From Candidatus Aenigmatarchaeota archaeon (lineage in GTDB: Archaea > Aenigmatarchaeota > Aenigmatarchaeia > QMZP01): a DNA stretch of 6,346 bases. Position 1 is the stretch's first letter. Each line of letters begins with the position of its first letter. Location of the stretch: positions 1-6,346 of the forward strand of contig JACQOB010000157.1 in NCBI GenBank assembly GCA_016202745.1, written 5' to 3'. Both the position numbers and the translations under genes were made by a program. Shown here piece by piece: positions 1 through 5,902 of this stretch. The notes under the pieces are model-generated. The model worked only from the letters and a program-made list of their open reading frames with translations, made no database searches and was not told the DNA's origin.

Positions 1-197
1 GGGATAACCTAAGAGCTGCGGGATATGAGGTATTAGGCCCAATTGAACCTCTACCAGTCCCTGCCACTATATTAGTACGCAAACAGTTCAATAACGAGCC
101 ATCAGAACAATTATTAGAGCTGCAGGTCAATGTCAGTGCTGCAGAAAAAGTAACTGGAATTAAATACACTAAGATAGCAGCTTATCTTGGGGAATAA
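1..197 (+). CDS. C-terminal end of an unrecognised protein (5' end outside window)
   Basis: The frame starting at base 3 is open from the window edge to TAA at 195-197 and gives 64 residues; the other two forward frames hit stops at once. The visible part begins DNLRAAGYEVLGP, continues through a proline-rich stretch (IEPLPVPATILV) and ends KYTKIAAYLGE. I recognise no family, motif or membrane segment, and the start lies outside the window. It is followed by about 100 non-coding bases before the next gene. Its last codons form one arm of an 11-bp inverted repeat (179-189). That it is a real coding tail rests only on the open frame and plausible protein composition. Confidence 0.6.
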   Translation, partial: DNLRAAGYEVLGPIEPLPVPATILVRKQFNNEPSEQLLELQVNVSAAEKVTGIKYTKIAAYLGE

Positions 198-271
198 TAT
201 GGACTCTAATCCGCCACCGGCTTCACTTTAATGCCAAAGCAATTAGATAAAGCCGGCAGGCAAGATAAGCT
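179..271. repeat. Nested inverted repeats (11 bp outer, 7 bp inner) around the tbp-tail copy
   Basis: AGCTTATCTTG at 179-189 is the exact reverse complement of CAAGATAAGCT at 261-271. Nested inside, CCGGCTT at 217-223 is the reverse complement of AAGCCGG at 250-256. The arms could form a long imperfect hairpin in RNA. The left arm is inside the upstream reading frame, the right arm abuts the TATA-like box of the next gene, and the inner left arm lies in the copied tbp end. The role is unknown: a structured 3' end, an operator or an element boundary are all possible. An 11-bp match this close is uncommon but could be chance. Confidence 0.45.
206..235 (-). repeat. Stray copy of the 3' end of the tbp gene (direct repeat, left copy)
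   Basis: These 30 bases match 783-812, the last codons of tbp, at 28 positions and in the same orientation. Read on the minus strand they encode the same nine residues, GIKVKPVAD, and the same TAG stop. The two differences (ATT for ATC, AAA for AAG) both fall at third codon positions and are silent. Beyond 235 the similarity to tbp ends abruptly. The copy could be an attachment-site remnant, the displaced original tbp end, or the relic of a second tbp gene. Confidence 0.75.
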
Positions 272-278
272 TATAATG
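270..278 (+). promoter_or_regulatory. TATA-like box for the orphan 162-residue gene
   Basis: TTATAA at 271-276 is centred about 25 bases ahead of the ATG at 298, the spacing expected for an archaeal core promoter giving a leaderless transcript. There is no Shine-Dalgarno sequence directly before the ATG, which agrees with that. It touches the right arm of the inverted repeat at 261-271. Confidence 0.5.
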
Positions 279-297
279 TTTTTCTCCAAGTTTTATC

Positions 298-786
298 ATG
301 GCCAGTAATTCAGGCATACCATACTGCAATGCGCTGGATGCCGCTTTATCCGGCGGGCTGCTGCTGGTCTTGAGAGCCGATGATTTCACCTACACCTACA
401 CAAGAATTGCGGCACTGAAAAGGGATCTTGAAGATACTGAAAACGCATATTTTGGTTGCGGTGTCAGGTTGTCGGATGCCATTTCCGACCTCTCAGAAAA
501 ATACGCATCAGAAGACCCACAGGCAGGTGCATGGCATAAGCTGCGCGGCTTGATGAAGGCTGAGAATGCCGCTGACGGATGGATGCTTAGGGGAGGAAGG
601 ATTTACGTGAGAAGTGATGGAGATGGAGTGCTGACAGAGGTAAGGGACGGTTTTGATAACTCGACAGCATTCAGGCACGGGAGTTTTTCCGAAGCATACT
701 ATTTCCTGAATTCTATCAAGGCTGATTCATTGGGAAGGTATGTGCGCCATGTGGCGCAGTCACAGAAACCGGAATTTCTGCACTAA
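298..786 (+). CDS. Orphan hypothetical protein, 162 aa, convergent with tbp
   Basis: I do not recognise this protein. It runs from ATG at 298 to TAA at 784-786. It looks soluble and mixed alpha/beta. A short hydrophobic patch near residues 18-26 (SGGLLLVLR) is too short for a membrane helix, and there is no signal peptide. The middle (about 35-95) is rich in charged, helix-prone residues. A glycine- and aspartate-rich segment near 97-120 (WMLRGGRIYVRSDGDG) looks like strands and turns. No recombinase, nuclease or DNA-binding motif is visible. The start is supported by a TATA-like box about 25 bases upstream and no competing in-frame start close by. Its stop codon overlaps the tbp stop by three bases, so its 3' end lies in the right copy of the 30-bp repeat. 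The gene is thus bracketed by direct repeats and may be a recently inserted accessory gene. An unexpressed open frame is possible but less likely at this length. Confidence 0.6.
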   Translation: MASNSGIPYCNALDAALSGGLLLVLRADDFTYTYTRIAALKRDLEDTENAYFGCGVRLSDAISDLSEKYASEDPQAGAWHKLRGLMKAENAADGWMLRGGRIYVRSDGDGVLTEVRDGFDNSTAFRHGSFSEAYYFLNSIKADSLGRYVRHVAQSQKPEFLH

Positions 787-812
787 TCCGCCACCGGCTT
801 CACCTTGATGCC
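783..812 (-). repeat. tbp 3' end, right copy of the 30-bp direct repeat
   Basis: This is the genuine end of tbp (GIKVKPVAD and TAG). It is matched at 28 of 30 positions by 206-235. The two copies are 577 bases apart and bracket the 162-residue gene, whose stop codon falls inside this copy. Confidence 0.75.
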
Positions 813-1346
813 GATCTCCTCAAGCCTCTTCTTCAGCTTGTTCAGGGCCGAATGGATGTCCTCTATGTTGTGCGCGCCGGTGCAGATTATTTTTCCTGAA
901 GAGAAGAGAAGGAACGCCACCCTCGGCTCGTTGATCCTGTAAACCAGCCCGGGGAACTGCTCGGGCTCGTATTCCGCATTTTCCAGCGCGAAGGCCACCT
1001 CCTCCAGGTTGAGCTTGGCCTTTATCTTGCTTGACGCGACTATGTTCTCGACCTTGACGTCGAACTTCTTGGGCAGCGGTATGCCCGCCGACCTGATCTT
1101 GTCGACAACCTTGCCCATGGCCTCCTTTGCCTTGTCAATGCTCTTCGCCCCTGTGCAGACGATCTTGCCTGAGGAGAAGATAAGCGCTGCCGCCCTTGGC
1201 TCTGTCGTCCTGTAAACCAGCCCGGGGAACTGCTCGGGCTCGTATTCGGCGTTTTCAATGCGGTCAACAAGCTTCGTTAAGGGTATGTCCTTTCCGAGAG
1301 AAGTGAATGCGACGACGTTTTCAATATTGACGAAAAACTCGCTCAT
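783..1346 (-). CDS. tbp: TATA-box-binding protein (general transcription initiation factor)
   Basis: TBP binds the promoter TATA box, bends it and, with TFB, recruits RNA polymerase. The protein shows the two-fold repeat that defines the family: residues about 4-90 and 98-181 each carry the block EYEPEQFPGLVYR (34-46 and 125-137), followed by EPRxAxxxFSSGKIxCTG, which includes a phenylalanine of the type that inserts into DNA. I place the start at the ATG at 1346 (MSEFFVNIENV), giving 187 residues, the usual archaeal length. An in-frame ATG at 1406 would add 20 residues but lies upstream of the TATA box at 1371-1379, so it would not be in the transcript. The C-terminus ends KPVAD without the acidic tail found in some archaeal TBPs. 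It is divergent from the PINA-like gene, and its stop overlaps that of the convergent orphan gene. Identification is secure. Confidence 0.97.
   Translation of the reverse strand: MSEFFVNIENVVAFTSLGKDIPLTKLVDRIENAEYEPEQFPGLVYRTTEPRAAALIFSSGKIVCTGAKSIDKAKEAMGKVVDKIRSAGIPLPKKFDVKVENIVASSKIKAKLNLEEVAFALENAEYEPEQFPGLVYRINEPRVAFLLFSSGKIICTGAHNIEDIHSALNKLKKRLEEIGIKVKPVAD
935..974 (-). repeat. 40-bp exact internal repeat of tbp (copy in second half of protein)
   Basis: The 40 bases are identical to 1208-1247, offset by 273 bases (91 codons), and encode the duplicated EYEPEQFPGLVYR block. The protein duplication is ancient and normal for TBP. Exact identity of the DNA, silent positions included, is not required by it and suggests gene conversion between the two halves. 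Confidence 0.8.
1208..1247 (-). repeat. 40-bp exact internal repeat of tbp (copy in first half of protein)
   Basis: Partner of 935-974; identical over 40 bases and diverging on both sides (for example A versus G just before the match, and C versus G just after it). Confidence 0.8.
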
Positions 1347-1370
1347 AGCACTTTTATTTTGTGCGGGCAA

Positions 1371-1379
1371 GTATTTAAA
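1371..1379 (-). promoter_or_regulatory. TATA box of tbp
   Basis: Read on the minus strand the sequence is AGGGTTTAAATAC. The A/T core TTTAAATA lies about 25-29 bases ahead of the ATG at 1346, giving a nearly leaderless mRNA. The purine-rich AGGG just upstream is where the TFB recognition element would be. This position decides the tbp start codon. Confidence 0.7.
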
Positions 1380-1390
1380 CCCTTGGAGGG
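1380..1390. promoter_or_regulatory. 11-bp dyad between the divergent tbp and PINA promoters
   Basis: CCCT-TGG-AGGG is a perfect dyad centred on 1385. It lies exactly between the two TATA boxes and fills the upstream promoter-element position of both, so a protein bound here could affect both genes. It may simply be two face-to-face AGGG promoter elements. Confidence 0.4.
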
Positions 1391-1399
1391 CTTTATTTA
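1391..1399 (+). promoter_or_regulatory. TATA-like box of the PINA-like gene
   Basis: AGGGCTTTATTTAG mirrors the tbp promoter on the other strand. Its centre (about 1395) is 26 bases before the ATG at 1421, but only about 17 before the upstream in-frame ATG at 1412. This favours 1421 as a leaderless start. Confidence 0.55.
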
Positions 1400-1420
1400 G
1401 TAACAATACAAATGATCCTT

Positions 1421-3226
1421 ATGCTGAAATCAAAGGTTATAGTTCCTGACACAAGCATCCTGATAAAGGGAATGCTGTCCAGGCTGATAGAGGATGGCAA
1501 GTTCGAGGGGAGCAAGATAATCATACCGCGGCTGGTTGTTGACGAGCTGCAGGCACAGGCCTCCGTTGGCAGGGAGATAGGATTTGAAGGCCTTGAGGAG
1601 CTGAAGCGGCTGAGGGACCTCTGCAGGAAGAAGTCCATTGAGCTGGAGTTCACAGGATCAAGGCCCACGATGGAGGAGATTAACCTCGCCAAGAAGGGGA
1701 GATTAGATGCCCTGATAAGGGACGTTGCGGCAAAGCATGACGCGACGCTTATGACAGGCGATTATGTCCAGGCCCTGGTAGGCGAGGCCGAGGGCGTTTC
1801 TGTCGAGCACATCGCAAATCCCGACAGGCAGAGGAAGCTTGACATAGAAGAACTCTTCACCCACGACACGCAGTCTGTCCATTTGAAGGCGGGGGTCATC
1901 CCGGTGGCCAAGAGGGGGAAGCCGGGAAGCATAGAGCTGGTTGAGATAAGGAAGAAGCCCTTTGACGCGAAGGAGCTCAAGAAGATGATTGACCACATAC
2001 TCCTGAAGGCCAGGACGGACGATGATTCCTTCATCGAGATAGGCAAGCACGGCGCCATGGTCGTCCAGAGCGGCAACTACAGGATATCCATTACGCAGCC
2101 GCCCTTCTCCGACGACATCGAGATAACGGCCGTGAGGCCCACAACAAAGCTCACCCTTGATGATTACAAGCTGCACAAGGAGCTGGAAAGGCGAATCACG
2201 GACGGCTCGCCGGGCATCCTGATAGCGGGCCCGCCAGGCTCAGGCAAGAGCACTTTCGCGGCCAGCGTTGCCGATTTCCTGGTGAAGAAGGGGAAGATTG
2301 TGAAGACCTTTGAGCAGCCGCGCGACCTCCAGGTGGGCCCCGAAGTCACGCAATATGCGCCGCTGGAAGGCGACTGGGAAAAGACAGCTGAGCTGCTTTT
2401 GCTGGTGAGGCCTGACTTCACCATTTTTGATGAGGTGAGGAAGACAAAGGACTTCAAGGTGTTCGCCGACATGAGGCTTGCCGGGGTCGGCATGATAGGC
2501 GTGGTGCACGCCACTAACCCGGTTTCCGCAATACAGAGGTTCATCGGCAGGGTGGAGCTTGGAATCATCCCCCACATCATTGACACTGTCATCTATATTG
2601 CGGCAGGCAAGATAGAGAAAGTCTATGAGGTAAGCCTGCTTGTGAAGGTCCCCTCGGGCATGCAGGAGCAGGACCTTGCGAGGCCCGTGGTGGAAATACG
2701 GGACTTCGAGACAAAGAAGCTCGAGTACGAAGTGTACACCTACGGCGAGGAGAACGTGATAATACCCGTGCAGGAAGGCGACGGCGGGTCGCCACTGAGG
2801 CAGCTTGCCAAGAAGACAGTGCTGCAGGAGCTGAGGAGATGGGACCCTCAGGTGAGCGTCGAGTTCCTTTCAGACGACCGCGTCCTGGCCATGGTGAGGA
2901 ACGACCTCATCGCTAAAATAATAGGGAAAGAGGGAAGGAACATTTCCGAAATCGAGAAGCAGCTGGGCATCCACATTTCCGTCGAGCCGAAGGAAGGCAC
3001 CATGAAGCAGCAGGCCACCTACAATTACGAGGAGAGCGGCGGCGGGATCATAATCAAGGTCCACGAAAAATACACCGGAAAGCTGGTCGACGTCTACAGC
3101 GGCGACGACTACCTGCTGTCACCCTTTGTGGGCAAGGGCGGAAAGATTAGAATAGGCAAACAATCAGACGTCGGCCGCGGCGTCCTTAGGGCAATCGCAT
3201 CCAACAGGCTGAGGATATTGGTGTAG
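1421..3226 (+). CDS. PIN-domain / PilT-type ATPase / KH protein (PINA-like, COG1855)
   Basis: The protein has 601 residues from ATG 1421; ATG 1412 would add three, but the TATA box at 1391-1399 favours 1421. An N-terminal PIN nuclease-like domain (about 1-130) shows VPDTS with D10, E42, D96 and TGD with D114, so its acidic metal-binding set looks complete. The central RecA-like ATPase (about 240-400) has Walker A GPPGSGKS at 270-277, Walker B FTIFDE ending at 338, and a PilT/VirB11-type histidine box VVHATNP near 361-367. A KH domain follows with IGKEG at 501-505, then a glycine- and basic-rich C-terminal segment. In Sulfolobus islandicus the protein of this architecture, PINA, is reported as a hexameric ATPase acting at Holliday junctions with Hjm and Hjc; transferring that role here is inference. 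Nuclease activity is not shown by sequence. It is cytoplasmic, with no membrane segment, and divergent from tbp. Confidence 0.92.
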   Translation: MLKSKVIVPDTSILIKGMLSRLIEDGKFEGSKIIIPRLVVDELQAQASVGREIGFEGLEELKRLRDLCRKKSIELEFTGSRPTMEEINLAKKGRLDALIRDVAAKHDATLMTGDYVQALVGEAEGVSVEHIANPDRQRKLDIEELFTHDTQSVHLKAGVIPVAKRGKPGSIELVEIRKKPFDAKELKKMIDHILLKARTDDDSFIEIGKHGAMVVQSGNYRISITQPPFSDDIEITAVRPTTKLTLDDYKLHKELERRITDGSPGILIAGPPGSGKSTFAASVADFLVKKGKIVKTFEQPRDLQVGPEVTQYAPLEGDWEKTAELLLLVRPDFTIFDEVRKTKDFKVFADMRLAGVGMIGVVHATNPVSAIQRFIGRVELGIIPHIIDTVIYIAAGKIEKVYEVSLLVKVPSGMQEQDLARPVVEIRDFETKKLEYEVYTYGEENVIIPVQEGDGGSPLRQLAKKTVLQELRRWDPQVSVEFLSDDRVLAMVRNDLIAKIIGKEGRNISEIEKQLGIHISVEPKEGTMKQQATYNYEESGGGIIIKVHEKYTGKLVDVYSGDDYLLSPFVGKGGKIRIGKQSDVGRGVLRAIASNRLRILV

Positions 3227-3227
3227 G

Positions 3228-3237
3228 TTTTTAATTA
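3228..3237 (+). promoter_or_regulatory. TATA-like box for the beta-propeller operon
   Basis: The A/T run TTTTTAATTA begins two bases after the PINA stop codon and is centred about 26 bases before the ATG at 3258. No Shine-Dalgarno sequence precedes that ATG, so a leaderless transcript fits. The T-run could also help terminate PINA transcription. A second A/T stretch (TATATA at 3245-3250) is too close to the ATG for this role. Confidence 0.5.
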
Positions 3238-3257
3238 CTGATTCTATATAGTCAGAT

Positions 3258-4559
3258 ATGAAATACTCGATAGGATATAGCACAGGATCGGCGCAACTTG
3301 AACTGAAACCTGGCCCTATAGGGACAGAATTGTACTTTGTTGGTATGCTGCAGCAAACCCTTGAAAGCAGAAAATCACAGATAATGAATGCCGGAATTGG
3401 GGGAAGCATAGTATCCTCGCCCATTATACACAAGGGGGTGGTTTATTTCGGTGCTTGCGACAAAAATGTGTATGCAGTTTCTCTTAAGGATGGAAGAGAA
3501 TTGTGGAAATTTTCTGCGGGGGATGTGATAGGACATTTAACTTTGGACGATGGTACTCTTTATTTTGGCTCTTTCGATCACATACTTTATGCAATAAACT
3601 TGGACGGGAGCATGTCATGGAAGTTTGAAACTGGCGGGAAAATACTGTCAAGGCCAACAGTTTACAATGGCACACTCTATTTTGGCTCCGGTGATGGGTG
3701 TGTGTATGCTGTATCAAAAGAAGGCAGACTTATATGGAAATTCAAAACAAACGGACCAATAGGCGCGGAGATATTTGTGCATGCAGAGACAGTATACGTA
3801 GGCTCCTTCGATGGCTGCTTGTATGCACTGGATTTGCATGGCAGACTGAAATGGAAGTTCATCACAAAGGGCAATGTCGGGGATCCAATTGTGCATAAGG
3901 GTAGGGTTTTCTTCCCCTCTTATGATAATTATTTCTATTGCACAGATTTGAATGGCCATCTTCTGTGGAAATTCCTGTCCAAAGAAGCAAATATTCTGTG
4001 GAGGCCGACAATCCACGATGATATAATATATTTCGGGTCGCGCGATCACAATTTATACGCAGTAACCATAGACGGAAAATTTTTATGGAAATTTACAACC
4101 AAGGACATGGTAACCACATCCGCAGTAATAGGCACGAACATTTACTTCGGCTCATGTGACAATAACTTATACTGCATCGATTTCTCAGGAAAGGAAAAGT
4201 GGCGGTTTTCTACAAAAGGCCTCATCGTATCAACACCATTCCTGCAGGATGACAGGATTGTCTTTGGTTCCTGGGACTGCAACCTGTACTGCCTGGATAC
4301 ACATGGGAACCTGTTATGGAAATTCCATACCACCCTAAGCTACATGTCGCCTGTTGCTGTTGAAACAAAACAGGGAATAGCGACAACTCTAGAAACCACA
4401 TGGAAGCCCGAGGAGCTGAGGCAGGAAGAAAGGTACAGGAACAAGGTTCAGGAAGCAACAGGCCTTAACCAATATGGAGTGTTCAACACGGGCTACATTA
4501 CAAAGAGCAACTACATATCCGAAACCGGCAAGAGTTATATTCCCAAAAAGAAGAGGTGA
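3258..4559 (+). CDS. Cytoplasmic eight-bladed PQQ-like beta-propeller protein, first paralogue
   Basis: The 433 residues fall into three parts. An N-terminal segment (1-50) ends in GIGGS. Eight tandem repeats of 38-40 residues follow (51-361), each of the form YFGSxDxNLYxxDxxGxxxWKF, with tryptophans at 83, 121, 160, 199, 237, 277, 315 and 354. A conserved C-terminal tail (362-433) carries WKPEELR, YRNKVQE, QYGVFN and GYITK and ends in a lysine-rich KKKR. The repeats match the PQQ-like (BamB/quinoprotein type) propeller fold, where the glycine-tryptophan pattern docks the blades. There is no signal peptide or membrane helix, so unlike BamB or quinoprotein dehydrogenases it should act in the cytoplasm. 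Binding of PQQ is not implied; a scaffold or ligand-binding role is more likely, but the function is unknown. Sampled stretches are clearly more A/T-rich than the flanking genes. The stop codon is part of the ribosome-binding site of the next gene. Confidence 0.85.
   Translation: MKYSIGYSTGSAQLELKPGPIGTELYFVGMLQQTLESRKSQIMNAGIGGSIVSSPIIHKGVVYFGACDKNVYAVSLKDGRELWKFSAGDVIGHLTLDDGTLYFGSFDHILYAINLDGSMSWKFETGGKILSRPTVYNGTLYFGSGDGCVYAVSKEGRLIWKFKTNGPIGAEIFVHAETVYVGSFDGCLYALDLHGRLKWKFITKGNVGDPIVHKGRVFFPSYDNYFYCTDLNGHLLWKFLSKEANILWRPTIHDDIIYFGSRDHNLYAVTIDGKFLWKFTTKDMVTTSAVIGTNIYFGSCDNNLYCIDFSGKEKWRFSTKGLIVSTPFLQDDRIVFGSWDCNLYCLDTHGNLLWKFHTTLSYMSPVAVETKQGIATTLETTWKPEELRQEERYRNKVQEATGLNQYGVFNTGYITKSNYISETGKSYIPKKKR
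3408..4340 (+). repeat. Eight tandem ~117-base blade repeats (first propeller)
   Basis: The blade-coding units repeat every 114-120 bases, each containing a variant of tatttcggctc and of tggaaattc. Tryptophan spacing is 38, 39, 39, 38, 40, 38 and 39 residues. Confidence 0.85.
4553..4559 (+). promoter_or_regulatory. Shine-Dalgarno site overlapping the upstream stop codon
   Basis: GAGGTGA at 4553-4559 is a strong match to the complement of the archaeal 16S rRNA 3' end and lies 8 bases before the ATG at 4568. It contains the TGA of the first propeller gene and a GTG (4556) that could be mistaken for a start. It implies translational coupling of the two genes. Confidence 0.75.
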
Positions 4560-4567
4560 GCTATTCC

Positions 4568-5872
4568 ATGAAGTACACGCACAGCTATTCCGCAGGCAAT
4601 TCCGGCCTGCAGCTCAGGCCTGATACGCTGGAAACCAGCCTGTACCTCGTCGGCCTGATGCATGAGATAGAAGAGTCGGGGACGTCCAACGTGTTCAACA
4701 TAGGCATTGGCGGGAGCATAATTTCCGAGCCGGTTATCGATGGCGATACAGCCTACTTCGGCGCCTGCGACAAGAACTTCTATGCCGTGTCTCTTGATGA
4801 TGGCAGGGAGCAATGGAGGGTGCAGTGCGGCGCAGCCGCCACGAACGCAAGCATATCTGATGGCGTCCTGTATTTCGGCTCATATGACCAGAACCTTTAC
4901 GCCGTGGACGTTGAGGGCAACTTCCTGTGGAAATTCAGGACAAACGGCAAGATATTCTCCAAACCGCTTGTGCACAAAGACGCAATCTATTTCGGCTCCT
5001 CTGATGGCTGCTTGTATGCCGTCTCAAAATCCGGCCAGTTATTGTGGAAATACAAGACGATGGGACCACTTGCTTCGGACCCTATGGTGCACAAGGACTC
5101 AATCTATTTCGGCTCCTTCGATGGCATACTCTATTCGCTCGGGCTCGACGGGGCGCTGAAGTGGAAGTTCGCCACCCAGCATCTGGCAGGCTCCCCCGCA
5201 GCGGACAAGGACCGCGTGCTGTTCGGTTCGTTTGACAGCAACTTCTACTGCCTGGACACGCAGGGCAGCCTGCTATGGAAGTTCAGGACCAACGATACGG
5301 TATACCACAGGAGGCCTGTTGTGCACGGGGGTATTGTGTACTTCCCTTGCAGGGACGGCCACCTGTACGCGCTGGGGCTTGACGGAAAACTTTCCTGGAA
5401 GTTCAGGACAGGCAGCCATGTCGGCGCCTCACCTGTAATAGGGGATGCTATATATTTCGGATCGATTGACGGAAACTTCTACTGCCTGGATTTTTCCGGG
5501 AAGCTCAAGTGGAAGTTTGCAGCCAAAGGCCCCATCCTTAACAGGGCCGCGCTGCAGGGGGACAAAATAGTGTTCGGCTCCTATGACTGCAACCTCTACT
5601 GTCTCAGTACGGACGGCAAGCTGCTCTGGAAATTCCCCACCAGGCTCAGCCACATATCCCCAATAATCATCGAAAAGAGGGCGGAGATGGCTGCAACGCT
5701 GGAAGTGTCGTGGAAGCCCGAGGAATTGAGGCACGAGGAAATGTACAGGAACAAGGTTCAGGAGATATCCGGCCTCTCCCAATACGGGGTCTTCAATTCG
5801 GGATACATCACAAAAGACAGCTATGTATCAGAATCGGGGAAGCATTACATACAAAAGAAGAGATGGAAATAA
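4568..5872 (+). CDS. Cytoplasmic eight-bladed PQQ-like beta-propeller protein, second paralogue
   Basis: The 434 residues start at ATG 4568: this aligns MKYTHSYSAG with the first residues of the paralogue and sits 8 bases after a strong Shine-Dalgarno. A GTG at 4556 would add four residues but lies inside that site. The layout equals the upstream protein: head (1-50), eight blades (51-361) with tryptophans at exactly the same residue numbers (83, 121, 160, 199, 237, 277, 315, 354), then the tail with WKPEELR, YRNKVQE, QYGVFN and GYITK, ending in lysines. Hand counting gives about 55% identity overall (238 of 433) and about 75% in tail residues 381-420. Blade 1 is degenerate at its end (WRVQC instead of WKF). 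No signal peptide is present. The pair probably makes two related proteins in a fixed ratio, possibly as a heteromer; the function is unknown. Base composition is G/C-richer than in the first gene. Confidence 0.85.
   Translation: MKYTHSYSAGNSGLQLRPDTLETSLYLVGLMHEIEESGTSNVFNIGIGGSIISEPVIDGDTAYFGACDKNFYAVSLDDGREQWRVQCGAAATNASISDGVLYFGSYDQNLYAVDVEGNFLWKFRTNGKIFSKPLVHKDAIYFGSSDGCLYAVSKSGQLLWKYKTMGPLASDPMVHKDSIYFGSFDGILYSLGLDGALKWKFATQHLAGSPAADKDRVLFGSFDSNFYCLDTQGSLLWKFRTNDTVYHRRPVVHGGIVYFPCRDGHLYALGLDGKLSWKFRTGSHVGASPVIGDAIYFGSIDGNFYCLDFSGKLKWKFAAKGPILNRAALQGDKIVFGSYDCNLYCLSTDGKLLWKFPTRLSHISPIIIEKRAEMAATLEVSWKPEELRHEEMYRNKVQEISGLSQYGVFNSGYITKDSYVSESGKHYIQKKRWK
4718..5650 (+). repeat. Eight tandem ~117-base blade repeats (second propeller)
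   Basis: These have the same period and number of blade units as in the first gene, in register with it, with no insertion or deletion apparent between the two arrays at the protein level. Confidence 0.85.
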
Positions 5873-5902
5873 CCCTTAATGTCTGGCCATAAGCCTGGTT
5901 TG

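Noticed and set aside
298..786. Orphan gene as an integrase of the bracketed element
   Set aside because: No tyrosine- or serine-recombinase catalytic residues are recognisable in the 162 residues.
1347..1406. 20-residue N-terminal extension of TBP from the ATG at 1406
   Set aside because: It would start upstream of the tbp TATA box, and the added residues do not resemble TBP; 187 residues is the normal length.
3714..4049. Antisense open frames inside the propeller, PINA and tbp genes (for example minus strand 3714-4049, 2164-2592, 5429-5782)
   Set aside because: They mirror strongly supported repeat or domain proteins on the other strand and have no recognisable domains of their own.
4556..4567. 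GTG start for the second propeller gene at 4556
   Set aside because: The GTG lies inside a strong Shine-Dalgarno sequence. The ATG at 4568 has ideal spacing and aligns with the paralogue's first residue.
3408..5650. CRISPR-like or satellite array suggested by the regularly spaced short repeats
   Set aside because: The roughly 117-base period is imperfect, stays in frame and corresponds exactly to propeller blades; the repeats are protein-coding.
3258..5872. PQQ-dependent dehydrogenase activity
   Set aside because: Only the blade-docking pattern is seen. There is no signal peptide, no catalytic calcium/PQQ site that I can identify and no haem-binding CxxCH, so an enzyme call is not supported.
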